NCBI RefSeq assembly: GCF_032193765.1
Contig: NZ_JAVBIJ010000001.1
Span: forward strand, 868,001-932,000
Origin: Rhodoferax potami
GTDB lineage: Bacteria; Pseudomonadota; Gammaproteobacteria; Burkholderiales; Burkholderiaceae_C
DNA: 64,000 bases
Reading direction: 5' to 3'
Positions within the stretch are counted from its first letter, which is position 1. The number at the start of each line of letters is the position of its first letter. Below are positions 42,493 through 51,906 of the stretch, piece by piece. Both the position numbers and the translations under genes were made by a program. A model generated the notes under the pieces. It was not told the DNA's origin. It worked only from the letters and a program-made list of their open reading frames with translations, and did not search any database.

Positions 42493-44652
42493 TTAGCCCA
42501 GCGCCCTCGTTGCCAGCTTGTACGCCGGTAATCCGGCCAGCATCCGCTTGCCGTAGCTGGTTTGGGTAAGCCGTTTGTCGTAGCAGATGACCTGCGCGCG
42601 GTCTTCTTCGGTGCGTATGGCGCGGCCGGTCCATTGGAGCAGTTTCACCCCGGTGGCGGGGATCACCAGTTCGTTGAATGGGTCGCGGCCCACGCTGCGC
42701 AGCCATTCAGCCCGGGCTTCGTCCACCGGGTCACTGGGCGGTGCGAAAGGCAGCTTGGCGATGAACACGGTTTCGCACAAGGCACCGGGCAAGTCCAAGC
42801 CTTCGCCAAAGCTCTGCAGGCCAAACAGCACCGAGGGCAACCCGCTCTCCACCCGTTCGGCGTGGGCGGCCAGCAGGCGGGTGCGGGACTGGGTGCCTTG
42901 CACCAGCACCATGTCCATCATGTGACCGGGCACAGCCTCAGAAGCGGTGCGCATCTGGGCCCGGCTGGTGAAGAGCACCAGCGCGCCGCGCTTGACCTGC
43001 TCCATGTCTTCCATCAGCGCGCGCACCACCTCGGCGGTGTAGGCGTCTGCGTGCTTGGGGTCTGCCTGGGTGTGCACCACCGTGAGGCTGCCTTGCTTGG
43101 CGTAGTTGAAGGGGCTGGCCACTTCCAGCGCAGTCACATAGGGCTTGTTGGCCAGACCCGCTTCTTTCAAAAAGTAGTCAAAGCTGCCACAGCTGGTGAG
43201 CGAGGCGCTGGTGACGATCGCGCCTCGCACCTGGCTCCACAAAAACTGGCGTAACAAATCGCCCGGCACGATGGGGCAGGCGTGCGCGGTCATGGTCAGG
43301 TAGCCGTTGGCGCTCTCAGCCTGCAACCACTTAGCCAAGGGCTGGTCGCCATGCTCGAGCAGCAAATTGGCGGTGCTCACCAGGCTGCCCAAGCGCGGCG
43401 CAATGCCGCCCAACTGGGCATAGAGCTGCGCGCACAGTACCGCCTGGCTGGGGTCGTCTTTGGCGATGGCTTTCACGTCCACGCCCAGTGCTTCCAGCGC
43501 TTTGGAAAGGCCTGTGGCCTGCGATTGAATCTGGCGCACCGGCTCATGCAGTGCTTCGGGCAGCACCCCATGGGCGAAGCGCAAGGTGCCGTCTTTGCCG
43601 CCACCGTGGGCGTCCTGGCCGGTATGGGCCCACACCAAGTCCATAGCCATGCGGGCTACCGAGGTGAGGGCGCCCTTGAGCTGGCTGGTTACTGTCTGCA
43701 CGTCTTCGCCCAAGTGCAGGGCCAGTTTGCCGGCCACTTCGGTCATGGTTTTGGGCAGCTTGTCGAGCCAACGCAGGTTGGACAGGTCCATGCTGTTCGA
43801 GAACTGGTCGAGCGCGACGGCCGGCAGGTGGTGGCCTTCGTCAAACACCACCAGGCAGTTGTCCAGGTCGGGCAGGGTCTTCATGCCTAAAGACGCCAAC
43901 ACCAGGTCGTGGTTGGCCACGATGACATTGGCCTCCGCCAGTTTGGTGCGCGCGTTGTAGTAGCTGCACTCTTTGTAGCGCGGGCAATGGCGCGCGGTAC
44001 AGGTGTGGCGCTCTGCGGCCACGGCTGACCAGTCGCGCGGGTCGGGGGTGTCGGCCAGGTTGTCGCGGTCGCCATCCCAGCTGGCCACGGCCAGCTTGTG
44101 GGCCATGGCCTCAAACAGGGCTTGGCGGCGTTCTTCAATCGCCTCTTGCGACAGGGCGCTCACCTTGGGCTGCGGCAGGTCGTCGTCAAACAAATCGTCC
44201 TCACTCGCGCCACTGCCCACCAGTCGCTCCAGCTTGACCTTGCAGGCATAGCGCCCACGGCCCTTGGCCAGGGCGTAGGCAAAAGGCTGGTCCATGCTGC
44301 GGGCCAGGGCCGGCAGGTCCTTGGTCATCAGCTGCTCTTGCAAGGCCACGGTGGCGGTGCTGATGATGACGCGAGTTTTGCGCTCCAGCGCCATAGCAAT
44401 CGCGGTGCTGGCATAGGCCGCGCTCTTGCCCACGCCGGTACCGGCCTGGATGACCGCGATTGCTTTTGTGGGGTTGGGGTGCTCGCCGATGTCGGCTTGC
44501 GCCAGCGTGGCGGCCACGGTTTCGGCCATCTGGTGCTGGCCGGGGCGGCTCCTGAATCCGCTGGTGCTGCCCACTACTTGCTCAAATGCGCGCAGGGCGT
44601 GCTGGGCCAGGGCGGCGCTGGCAGGGGGCAGGGAAGAGAAATCGGAGCTCAA
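42493..44652 (-). CDS. dinG: DinG-like ATP-dependent helicase
   Basis: 719-aa XPD-like superfamily 2 helicase. Walker A is AVIQAGTGVGKSAAYAS and the DEAH-like box VVFDEGHHLPAVAL. Four Cys for an Fe-S cluster are in YACKVKL and CTARHCPRYKECSYYN, and motif VI is LLQWTGRAIRTEEDRAQV. The frame stays open far upstream with no ATG near the family start; the best start is TTG at 44652 (SSDFSSLPPAS), placed by homology-like length. DinG unwinds R-loops and damage-stalled structures. Confidence 0.88.
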   Translation of the reverse strand: MSSDFSSLPPASAALAQHALRAFEQVVGSTSGFRSRPGQHQMAETVAATLAQADIGEHPNPTKAIAVIQAGTGVGKSAAYASTAIAMALERKTRVIISTATVALQEQLMTKDLPALARSMDQPFAYALAKGRGRYACKVKLERLVGSGASEDDLFDDDLPQPKVSALSQEAIEERRQALFEAMAHKLAVASWDGDRDNLADTPDPRDWSAVAAERHTCTARHCPRYKECSYYNARTKLAEANVIVANHDLVLASLGMKTLPDLDNCLVVFDEGHHLPAVALDQFSNSMDLSNLRWLDKLPKTMTEVAGKLALHLGEDVQTVTSQLKGALTSVARMAMDLVWAHTGQDAHGGGKDGTLRFAHGVLPEALHEPVRQIQSQATGLSKALEALGVDVKAIAKDDPSQAVLCAQLYAQLGGIAPRLGSLVSTANLLLEHGDQPLAKWLQAESANGYLTMTAHACPIVPGDLLRQFLWSQVRGAIVTSASLTSCGSFDYFLKEAGLANKPYVTALEVASPFNYAKQGSLTVVHTQADPKHADAYTAEVVRALMEDMEQVKRGALVLFTSRAQMRTASEAVPGHMMDMVLVQGTQSRTRLLAAHAERVESGLPSVLFGLQSFGEGLDLPGALCETVFIAKLPFAPPSDPVDEARAEWLRSVGRDPFNELVIPATGVKLLQWTGRAIRTEEDRAQVICYDKRLTQTSYGKRMLAGLPAYKLATRALG

Positions 44653-44790
44653 GGGGATAGAGGCGTGGGGCCGTTGCGGCAGAGGAGGGCTGAATATACA
44701 GGCAGCAGGGGATAATCGACCGCTTGCCGCCGCACAGCCACCGCTGTTGTGCCAAGAATGCGGCCCGATCATCCAACGGGAGAATTCAAC

Positions 44791-45942
44791 ATGTCCGATC
44801 AAAGCACCCTTGCCGACGGCAAAAAGCCCCAGGCTGCACGCCGCCAATTTATGAAGAATTCGGCGGTAGCCCTCGCCACCGCTGCGCTGCCTGCTATCAA
44901 TTTTGCACAAACGGCTGCGGTGGCCGAGCGCCAATTCAGCCCCAAGCCCGCTGCTTGGCGCACCTTTGAGGTGACTACCCGCGTCGACATTGCCAAGCCC
45001 CAAGGCGCTACCCGTTTGTGGTTGCCAGTGCCCTCTATCAATAGCGAGTGGCAGCAGTCCCTGGAGAGCAGCTACTCCAGCAACGGTAGCGCCCGCATGG
45101 AAGACGACAACGCCACCGGCGCCCGCATGCTGTTTGTGGACTTTGCGGCCGACCAAGCAAAGCCCTTTGTGGAGCTGACCAGCCGCATCCGCACCCGCAG
45201 CCGCGCCCAAGACTGGGGCCAGAAAACCGCCGTGGCAGAAGACACCGCCACCCTGAAGTACTGGACCCAGCCCACCGATTTGTTGCCCTTGGACGGCATC
45301 GTGCGCACCACCGCACAAGAAGCCACCCGCGGCGCCAAAACCGATGTGGAAAAGGTGCAAAAGATTTACGACTGGATCGTCACTAACACCTACCGCGAAC
45401 CCAAGGTGCGCGGCTGTGGTGAAGGCGACATCAAAACCATGCTGGAAACCAACAACCTGGGCGGCAAGTGCGCTGATCTGAATGCCTTGTTTGTGGGCTT
45501 GTGCCGCGCTGCCGGCGTGCCTGCACGCGATGTGTATGGCCTGCGCCTGGCGCCCAGTGCGTTCGGCTACCGCGAGTTGGGTGGCAACTCTGCCAGCCTC
45601 AAGGGTGCGCAGCACTGCCGTGCCGAGGTCTACCTCAAAGGCTACGGCTGGGTGGGCATGGACCCGGCCGACGTGGCCAAGGTCATGCGCCAGGAAACCC
45701 CGGAGTGGATCAAGTCCGCCAGCAACCCGCTGGTCGCGCCCGTCAACAAGGGCTTGTTCGGCGGCTGGGAAGGCAACTGGATGGCCTACAACATGGCCCA
45801 TGACGTGGCGTTGCCCCAGTCCAGCGGCTCTAAGCTGGGCTTTTTGATGTACCCCACTGCCGAAACTGCAGCCGGCCGCCTCGACTCGTACGCGCCGGAC
45901 GACTTTCAGTACCAGATCAGCGCCAAAGAGTTGGCGGCGTAA
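44791..45942 (+). CDS. Exported transglutaminase-like cysteine protease
   Basis: 383-aa protein. The N-terminus carries ARRQFMKNSAVALATAALPA, a Tat-like RRxFMK signal. The core transglutaminase domain has Cys227 in LGGKCADLNALFVGLCRAAG, His in AQHCRAEVYLKGYGWVGMDP and Asp in that same block, giving the full Cys-His-Asp triad. GGGAGA precedes ATG 44791. It is probably a periplasmic peptidase or crosslinker. It lies upstream of pabB with a 36-bp gap but no clear functional tie. Confidence 0.86.
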   Translation: MSDQSTLADGKKPQAARRQFMKNSAVALATAALPAINFAQTAAVAERQFSPKPAAWRTFEVTTRVDIAKPQGATRLWLPVPSINSEWQQSLESSYSSNGSARMEDDNATGARMLFVDFAADQAKPFVELTSRIRTRSRAQDWGQKTAVAEDTATLKYWTQPTDLLPLDGIVRTTAQEATRGAKTDVEKVQKIYDWIVTNTYREPKVRGCGEGDIKTMLETNNLGGKCADLNALFVGLCRAAGVPARDVYGLRLAPSAFGYRELGGNSASLKGAQHCRAEVYLKGYGWVGMDPADVAKVMRQETPEWIKSASNPLVAPVNKGLFGGWEGNWMAYNMAHDVALPQSSGSKLGFLMYPTAETAAGRLDSYAPDDFQYQISAKELAA

Positions 45943-45978
45943 CAGGTACCTTGACCCTCTCGTTTCGCAGCATTGCCT

Positions 45979-47730
45979 ATGACCATACCCCGCGCACTGT
46001 TGGAGTTCGGTGATCCGCATCACAGTGGCCAGCCCGCCACCAGATTGGCTTTTGGCGAGCCGCAGCAGGTGCTGGTGGCCCACACCCTGGATGATGTGCG
46101 GCCGGTGCTGGAACAGGTGGATGCGCTGAGCCGTGAGGGCCAGTGGTGTGTGGGCTATGTGCGTTATGAGGCCGCGCCGGCTTTTGATGTGGCGCTGCAG
46201 GTGCACGCAGCCGAGGGGCCTTTGGTGTGGTTTGGTGTCCATGCGCAGCCCTTGGCTGACGCTGAGGTGGCGCTGCCCACCGCGCCCGAGCCGCACGTGC
46301 AATGGACTCCGCGTATCAGCCGTGAGGTCTTTGATGCCAACATGACGCACATCCACGCAGCCATTGCCGCCGGGGACTTCTACCAGCTGAACTACACGGC
46401 TCAGCTCGAAGCGCCATTTGCGTCCTTAGAGGGCAGTGCTTTGGCGTATTTTGCCGCCCTGCGCCGCTCGCAACCGCGGGGCTACGGCGCGTTCATTGAC
46501 GCCGGTGAAGAGCAAGTGCTCTCGGTCTCGCCAGAGCTGTTTTTTGACTGGGACGGCACCCGAATCTTGGGTCGCCCGATGAAGGGTACAGCCGCCCGGG
46601 GCGCTAACCCGCAAGAAGACGCAGCCAATGCCGAGCGCTTGCGCAGCACCCCGAAAGAGCAGGCCGAGAATGTGATGATTGTGGATTTGATCCGCAACGA
46701 CCTCTCTCGCGTGGCAGAGCCATTCAGCGTCAAAGTGCCGCGGCTGTTTCATCTGGAGGCACTGCCCACCGTGTGGCAAATGACTTCAGACGTGGTGGCC
46801 ACCACCCGGCAAGGCACGCGCTTGTGGGATGTGTTTGAGGCCTTATTCCCCTGCGGCTCGGTCACCGGTGCACCCAAAGTGCAGGCCATGCGCCAGATCA
46901 AGGCGCTTGAGCCGGATGCCCGCGGCGTGTATTGCGGCGCTGTCGGGGTGGTGCGGCCGGGTGGACATGCCACTTTCAATGTGCCTATCCGCACCGTCAC
47001 GCTGCGTGGCGGGACTGCGCGCTGTGGCATCGGTAGCGGTATTACTTTCGATGCGCAAGCCGAGGGCGAGTGGCAGGAGTGGCGCAGCAAGCGCATGTTT
47101 TTGGAGCGCGCCAGCCAGCCCTTCGAGGTGTTGGAGACCTTGGCCCTGCGGGATGGCGTTTTCCAGCACTTGCCCTTGCATTTGCAGCGCATGGCGCAGG
47201 CGGCTGCGCATTTCGGCTATTTGTGGGACGAGGCCCTGGCCCGGGAGGCCCTGGCCGCATTGGCGCAAACCCGCCCGGCCGGTGCTTGGCGGGTGCGCTT
47301 GCTGCTGCAGCCCAGTGGGCGGTGCACTGCCGAGGCGTTTGCGCTGCCTGATTCCCCACAGCCGGTCCGCTTGCAACTGGCCGATAGGCCCATGGCCGAT
47401 GCGCAAGGCGAGTTTGTGCGTTTCAAAACGACGCGCCGCGCGCACTATGACGTGTTCACTCCCGCAGACCCGTCCGTGTTCGACACGGTGTTGTTCAACA
47501 GCGCCGGCGAGGTGACCGAGTGCACCCGGGGCAACATCGCCATCAAGCTGGGCGGCCGTTGGGTCACCCCGCCGCTGGCCTGCGGTTTGCTGCCCGGCAT
47601 CGGCCGGCAGGTCTGGCTGGCTGAGGGCCGCTTGGTGGAGCAAGTGGTGCACACCGCCCAACTCGCAGAGGCCCAGGGCGTGGCTTTCATCAACAGCCTG
47701 CGAGGCTGGCTGGATGCCGAGCTGGTCTAG
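45979..47730 (+). CDS. pabBC: Aminodeoxychorismate synthase component I fused to aminodeoxychorismate lyase
   Basis: 583-aa fusion for two steps of p-aminobenzoate/folate synthesis. The N-terminal chorismate-binding domain (to about 370) has YGAFIDAGEEQVLSVSPELF, the conserved MKGT block RPMKGTAARG, IVDLIRNDLSRV and CGSVTGAPKVQAM. The C-terminal class IV aminotransferase-like domain (about 385-583) has FVRFKTTRRAHYD with the PLP Lys, then NIAIKLGGRWVTPPL and LPGIGRQVW. A glutaminase (PabA) must come from elsewhere. ATG 45979 is preferred to a TTG two codons earlier. Confidence 0.93.
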   Translation: MTIPRALLEFGDPHHSGQPATRLAFGEPQQVLVAHTLDDVRPVLEQVDALSREGQWCVGYVRYEAAPAFDVALQVHAAEGPLVWFGVHAQPLADAEVALPTAPEPHVQWTPRISREVFDANMTHIHAAIAAGDFYQLNYTAQLEAPFASLEGSALAYFAALRRSQPRGYGAFIDAGEEQVLSVSPELFFDWDGTRILGRPMKGTAARGANPQEDAANAERLRSTPKEQAENVMIVDLIRNDLSRVAEPFSVKVPRLFHLEALPTVWQMTSDVVATTRQGTRLWDVFEALFPCGSVTGAPKVQAMRQIKALEPDARGVYCGAVGVVRPGGHATFNVPIRTVTLRGGTARCGIGSGITFDAQAEGEWQEWRSKRMFLERASQPFEVLETLALRDGVFQHLPLHLQRMAQAAAHFGYLWDEALAREALAALAQTRPAGAWRVRLLLQPSGRCTAEAFALPDSPQPVRLQLADRPMADAQGEFVRFKTTRRAHYDVFTPADPSVFDTVLFNSAGEVTECTRGNIAIKLGGRWVTPPLACGLLPGIGRQVWLAEGRLVEQVVHTAQLAEAQGVAFINSLRGWLDAELV

Positions 47731-48853
47731 CCCTTTGCGGTTCCCTGGCAGCTGGCTCAGGCGCAGCGGTGCTGCGCTAGCTGGGTTTGTTTGTTTATGG
47801 GCTGGATACGCAGCAGCGCAGCCCGGTGCGGCGGTGATGGCACCTGCCAAACCGGCCTGGGTCAACGTGCCACGGATTCAGGGGCATTTGGTAGCAGCCG
47901 ATGTGGGGCTGGTGATCAATAGCAACGACCCGAATTCAGTCGCGGTGGGCGAGTATTACGCCCGGCAGCGCGGCATCCCACCCGAGCAAGTGCTGCGTGT
48001 GGCGCTGCCGGTTCGCCCGACCCTGACTGCGGCAGAGTTCGAGTCGTTCAATGCTCAGATAAAAGCCACTATGGGGTCTCAGGTGCAAGCCTTGGCCTTG
48101 GCATGGGCCCAACCCTATGCGGTGGAGTGCAACGCGATCACGGCTGCCCTGACTGTGGGGTACCAGCCCGAGTTGTGCAGCCAGACATGTGCCACGAGCC
48201 GCCCCTCAGTGCTGTTCAACCATCCCACGGTCCGGCCCTATACGGACCTCGGGGTGCGCCCCAGTATGTTGCTGGCCGGGCGCACTGTGGCCCAGGCCAC
48301 CGCGCTGATTGATCGCGGTGTGGCCGCCGATCGCCAGTTGGGCAAACGAGGGGTAGCGCCCGCCAGCGTGGTACTGCTGCGGACTACGGATGCGGCGCGC
48401 AACGTGCGTGCCGCTTGGTACCCGCCGATGCCGGCGATGGGCCAGCCCGATCCGCTGGTGCCCCTGGGCGCGCAGCTCCGGGTGCAAGACAGCACAGCAG
48501 AAAGCCCCGAGCGCGTGGTGCTGCTCCAGACCGGTGCAGTCCGGGTTGACAACCCGGCGGCTATTGACTGGGTGCCCGGTGCGCTGGCGGACCATCTGAC
48601 CTCGTATGGCGGGCAATTGCTCAACACCAGCGGCCAAATGACCGCGCTCGAATGGCTGGAGGCCGGCGCCACCGCGAGCTACGGCAGTGTGAGTGAACCC
48701 TGCAACCATTGGCAGAAGTTCCCGCACCCGCAGGTGCTCTTGCTGCACTATGTGCAAGGTGCGACCGCGCTAGAGGCCTATTGGCGCAGCGTGGCATGGC
48801 CCGCCCAAGGTGTGTTTGTCGGGGAACCTTTGGCCGCACCGTTCGGTCGATAA
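47714..48853 (+). CDS. TIGR03790 family exported protein
   Basis: 379-aa protein with an N-terminal signal or anchor (LAGFVCLWAGYAAAQPG) and the TIGR03790 pattern: DVGLVINSNDPNSVAVGEYY, ARQRGIPPEQVLRVALP, LAWAQPYAVECNAITAAL and a C-terminal GATASYGSVSEPCNHWQKFP. Function unknown. The start overlaps the pabBC end by 17 bp, which suggests translational coupling; a start further in would lose part of the signal. It is followed after 5 bp by the rhomboid gene. Confidence 0.82.
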   Translation: MPSWSSPLRFPGSWLRRSGAALAGFVCLWAGYAAAQPGAAVMAPAKPAWVNVPRIQGHLVAADVGLVINSNDPNSVAVGEYYARQRGIPPEQVLRVALPVRPTLTAAEFESFNAQIKATMGSQVQALALAWAQPYAVECNAITAALTVGYQPELCSQTCATSRPSVLFNHPTVRPYTDLGVRPSMLLAGRTVAQATALIDRGVAADRQLGKRGVAPASVVLLRTTDAARNVRAAWYPPMPAMGQPDPLVPLGAQLRVQDSTAESPERVVLLQTGAVRVDNPAAIDWVPGALADHLTSYGGQLLNTSGQMTALEWLEAGATASYGSVSEPCNHWQKFPHPQVLLLHYVQGATALEAYWRSVAWPAQGVFVGEPLAAPFGR

Positions 48854-48858
48854 ACCTA

Positions 48859-49968
48859 ATGCATACACCCGCACAACCTTCTGCCAAAACCACTGGCCTA
48901 CAGCCTCCGGCACTGACCGAGTTGATGCGTGCGCCTGCGGCACAGGTTCCGGTCACCGTGGGGCTGATCGTGTTGAACCTGCTGGTGTTTGTGGCATTGG
49001 CCGCCGCCGGCGGCGGTTGGTGGCATGCGGGGCGGGGCGTGCAGCTCGATTGGGGGGCCAACTTCGCCCCGGCCACCCAAGACGGCCAGTGGTGGCGACT
49101 GGGCAGCGCCATGTTTATTCACTTTGGCATTTGGCATCTGTTGCTCAACATGTGGGCCTTGTGGGATATCGGCCGCTTGTTGGAGGGTTTGCTCGGGCGC
49201 TGGCGGTTTGCCTTGCTCTACCTCGGGGCTGGGGTCTGCGGGAATCTGGTGTCTTTGGTGGTGCAGGGCAACCGGGCGGTGTCTGGTGGGGCATCGGGTG
49301 CCGTGTTCGGCCTGTATGGCGCCTTGCTGGTTTTTTTGTGGGTGGAGCGAAAACAAGTGGAGGCCGGGGAATTCCGCTGGCTTTTCGGCGGGGCGCTGGG
49401 CTTCTCGGCGCTGATGCTGGGCTTGGGTTGGTTCATGCCGGGCATCGACAACGCGGCGCATGGTGGCGGCCTGCTGGCGGGCATGTTGTGGGCAGGGCTG
49501 TTGCTGCGGCCGTGGACGGCGAGTAGTCCCGCAGCCGGATTGCGCCCGGGGCTTTCGGCCACACTGCTCGTGGTTGCGGTCGTCTTGTTGGGCTTGGTGT
49601 TGCCAGAGCCTGCCTACCGTTTTGGTGAAGAGGTCAAAGCGCGCCAGAGCATTCAACGCTTCATGTCTGACGATGAACGCATCCATGAGCATTGGAATTC
49701 GATATTGAATGATGTGCAGAAAAACAGCGCGTCGTTTGAGTCCATCGCCGGACGGATGGATGCGGAAGTGGTGCAACCCTATCGCCAAAGCTTTGAAGAT
49801 TTGATGCGCGCATCCCCAGAGAGTGCCGCGCCCTCAGCCGCTACGCTGGCCAATTTGCAGGCCTATGCCGCCCAAAAAGCCTCCCAGGCCCAGAAGCAGG
49901 TCGATGCCCTGCGCCAGGGCAACAAGCCGGAGCTGCCGGCTACAGTGCCCCCCAGCGAGACACGTTAA
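48859..49968 (+). CDS. Rhomboid-family intramembrane serine protease
   Basis: 369-aa protein with six transmembrane helices in residues 33-215, the catalytic Ser in SGGASGAVFGLYGALLVFLW, the catalytic His in NAAHGGGLLAGMLW, and the loop-1 block WWRLGSAMFIHFGIWHLLLN. An extra seventh hydrophobic helix (TLLVVAVVLLGLVLP) and a 130-residue soluble coiled-coil-like C-terminus follow, which is unusual for minimal rhomboids. It is tightly linked (5 bp) to the TIGR03790 exported protein, a possible client or partner. Confidence 0.9.
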   Translation: MHTPAQPSAKTTGLQPPALTELMRAPAAQVPVTVGLIVLNLLVFVALAAAGGGWWHAGRGVQLDWGANFAPATQDGQWWRLGSAMFIHFGIWHLLLNMWALWDIGRLLEGLLGRWRFALLYLGAGVCGNLVSLVVQGNRAVSGGASGAVFGLYGALLVFLWVERKQVEAGEFRWLFGGALGFSALMLGLGWFMPGIDNAAHGGGLLAGMLWAGLLLRPWTASSPAAGLRPGLSATLLVVAVVLLGLVLPEPAYRFGEEVKARQSIQRFMSDDERIHEHWNSILNDVQKNSASFESIAGRMDAEVVQPYRQSFEDLMRASPESAAPSAATLANLQAYAAQKASQAQKQVDALRQGNKPELPATVPPSETR

Positions 49969-49971
49969 ATC

Positions 49972-50898
49972 TCAATGCGCTGGAGGCGCTTCTGCCAAAG
50001 GCATCAGGGTGCGCCGGCTGTCAAATGTGCGCTTTGCGCCGCTCAGCGGATCTGTGAACTCCAGGGTACGGGCCAGTAACTGCAAGGGGCGCCGGAAATC
50101 GTTGGCGCCCTCGGGCGTGAGGACGGGGTAGATGCCATCAAATAGCAGGGGCAAACCCAAGGCGTGCATATGCACCCGCAGCTGGTGGCGCTGCCCGGTC
50201 AGCGGCTGCAATTGGTAACGGGCCCAGGCACCTGCCACTTCCAGCGGCGCAATGTCGGTGATGGCGTTAACTTCCCCCAGCACCTCGGCCTGCTGCATGA
50301 AGTGAACGGCGTCACCGATACGGCTTTCGCGGTGCAGCGGCCAGGGCAGGTCAGGGTTCCAGGGGGCGACGCATTCGTAGGTCTTGTGCACCAGCCGGTC
50401 GCGGAACAGGGCCTGGTAGGCATTGCGGCTGGCCGCCTGGACCGAAAACATCACCAGCCCGGCCGTGTCTTTGTCGATCCGGTGGATGGGTGAGAGTTCG
50501 GGCAGGTCTAGACGTTGCTGCAAACGGGCCAACAGGGTTTCACGCACATGTTTGCCGCTGGGGACCACCGGGAGAAAGTGCGGCTTGTCGACCACCAGCA
50601 AATGCGCGTCCTGCCAGATCACCTCTTCCTGAAACGGGATGACGCGCTCGTCCGGCACCTCGCGGTAGTAGTAAAGGCGGCGGCCCGGGGTGGCGGCATC
50701 GCTGGCAGAGGCGGTGCGACCGTCTCCGTCGGTGATATCGCCCGCATCCAGTCGCTGACGCCACACCGCTTCCGGCACAGCCGGAAGGCGGTGGGTCAAG
50801 AAAGCCAGTAGGCTGGGCCAGGGGCCACCAGGCACCACCACGCTGCTCGGCCGAACACCATGCCGGGCCGCAGGAGCCAAAGGCCGTGCGCGGGCCAT
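49972..50898 (-). CDS. RluA-family RNA pseudouridine synthase
   Basis: 308-aa synthase that isomerises uridine in rRNA or tRNA. The N-terminal S4-like part (LLAFLTHRLPAVPEAVWRQR) is followed by LLVVDKPHFLPVVPSG and the catalytic Asp motif SPIHRIDKDTAGLVMF. Then come TYECVAP and QRHQLRVHMHALGLP. It resembles the TruC/RluA group; the target site is not deducible. The start at 50898 (MARARPLAP) is chosen over a longer basic frame. It converges with rhomboid with a 3-bp gap. Confidence 0.9.
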   Translation of the reverse strand: MARARPLAPAARHGVRPSSVVVPGGPWPSLLAFLTHRLPAVPEAVWRQRLDAGDITDGDGRTASASDAATPGRRLYYYREVPDERVIPFQEEVIWQDAHLLVVDKPHFLPVVPSGKHVRETLLARLQQRLDLPELSPIHRIDKDTAGLVMFSVQAASRNAYQALFRDRLVHKTYECVAPWNPDLPWPLHRESRIGDAVHFMQQAEVLGEVNAITDIAPLEVAGAWARYQLQPLTGQRHQLRVHMHALGLPLLFDGIYPVLTPEGANDFRRPLQLLARTLEFTDPLSGAKRTFDSRRTLMPLAEAPPAH

Positions 50899-50912
50899 GG
50901 GGCGGATCGGGC

Positions 50913-51701
50913 TTAGATACGCTCGAACACGACGTCCCACACGCCGTGGCCGAGCTTGATGCCGCGGTTCTCAAACTTGGTGAGGGGGCGGTAGTGCGGC
51001 TTGGGCGAGTAGCCCGCCAACTCAGGGTGCGCGGGCAGGGCGCGGTTTTTGAGTTTGGGCTCAGCGCTCAACACTTCCAGAATCTGCTGGGCATAGGGCT
51101 CCCAGTCGGTGGCCGCGTGCAGGTAACCGCCGGGCTTCAGGCGGGCCGCCAGCTTGGCGATCAGTGGGCTTTGGATCAAGCGGCGCTTGTTGTGCTTGGT
51201 TTTGTGCCAAGGGTCGGGGAAGAAGATGTGCACGCCATCGAGGCAGGCCAGCGGCAGCATATGGTCAATCACCTCCACCGCATCGTGGTTGCAGATGCGG
51301 ATGTTGGGGATGTTGTTTTCACCGATGCGCTTGAGCAAAGCGCCGACCCCGGGCTCATGCACTTCGCAGCACAAGAAGTTGGTACCCGGCAGGGTGAGTG
51401 CAATTTGTGCGGTGGCCTCGCCCATGCCGAAGCCAATTTCCAGCACGACCGGGCGTTGGGCGTCTGATGGGGCTCCAGCGCCCGCTGCACCTTCAAAAGT
51501 TGCTCCGAAATTGAGAGCAGAAGGCTGGTAGGGAACCAGAAACTGCGGGCCCAGTTCCGCCATGGCGCGCTCTTGCCCGCTGCCCATGCGGCCTGCGCGC
51601 TTTACAAAGCTCTTGATGGTGCGCATGAAGGGCTTGGCAGCGTCGTCAGTGCGGGTAAGGGTTTCGGCCGATTCGGGCTGGTGGGATTGAGGGTTCGTCA
51701 T
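50913..51701 (-). CDS. trmB: tRNA (guanine-N7-)-methyltransferase
   Basis: 262-aa SAM-dependent enzyme that methylates G46 in the tRNA variable loop. The SAM motif is [40 protein letters not shown] is the TrmB active-site block, and [19 protein letters not shown] is the C-terminal signature. The N-terminal 45 residues are a basic extension ([12 protein letters not shown]) seen in betaproteobacterial forms. It lies 14 bp before the pseudouridine synthase gene on the same strand, a two-gene RNA-modification unit. Confidence 0.95.
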   Translation of the reverse strand: MTNPQSHQPESAETLTRTDDAAKPFMRTIKSFVKRAGRMGSGQERAMAELGPQFLVPYQPSALNFGATFEGAAGAGAPSDAQRPVVLEIGFGMGEATAQIALTLPGTNFLCCEVHEPGVGALLKRIGENNIPNIRICNHDAVEVIDHMLPLACLDGVHIFFPDPWHKTKHNKRRLIQSPLIAKLAARLKPGGYLHAATDWEPYAQQILEVLSAEPKLKNRALPAHPELAGYSPKPHYRPLTKFENRGIKLGHGVWDVVFERI

Positions 51702-51794
51702 GGCGGCAAGAGCACGTAAGCAGGGCCTGCATTGTAGGCAGTCAGGCGCGACATCGGTAATTTGCGCAATATCAAATTCATTGTAAAAATCTTT

Positions 51795-51833
51795 TTAAAC
51801 AAATTTGATAAATATACATATAATTAAACAAAT
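51795..51833. repeat. AT-rich segment with 10-bp direct repeats upstream of a chemoreceptor gene
   Basis: TTAAACAAAT occurs at 51795-51804 and 51824-51833 inside an 80-bp AT-rich island (about 51775-51840), in sharp contrast with the surrounding GC-rich DNA. It lies 74-112 bp before the chemoreceptor ATG, so it may be promoter or UP-element DNA or a regulator site. Confidence 0.4.
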
Positions 51834-51906
51834 GATCTGACGAAAGTCACCATCTCCGCTCAGTCGCGGGCTGTCCGCGCGGCGTGGTACTCAAGAGGGA
51901 AACGAG

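Noticed and set aside
42486..42499. GGGCT-CCTT-AGCCC hairpin at the dinG end as a terminator
   Set aside because: Short stem without a T run on either side; it overlaps the coding end of dinG.
42493..46356. A 1287-codon open frame on the minus strand extending dinG upstream
   Set aside because: The part beyond 44652 runs antisense through the transglutaminase gene and the start of pabBC and has no protein-like pattern; it is open only because of the GC-rich codon bias on the other strand.
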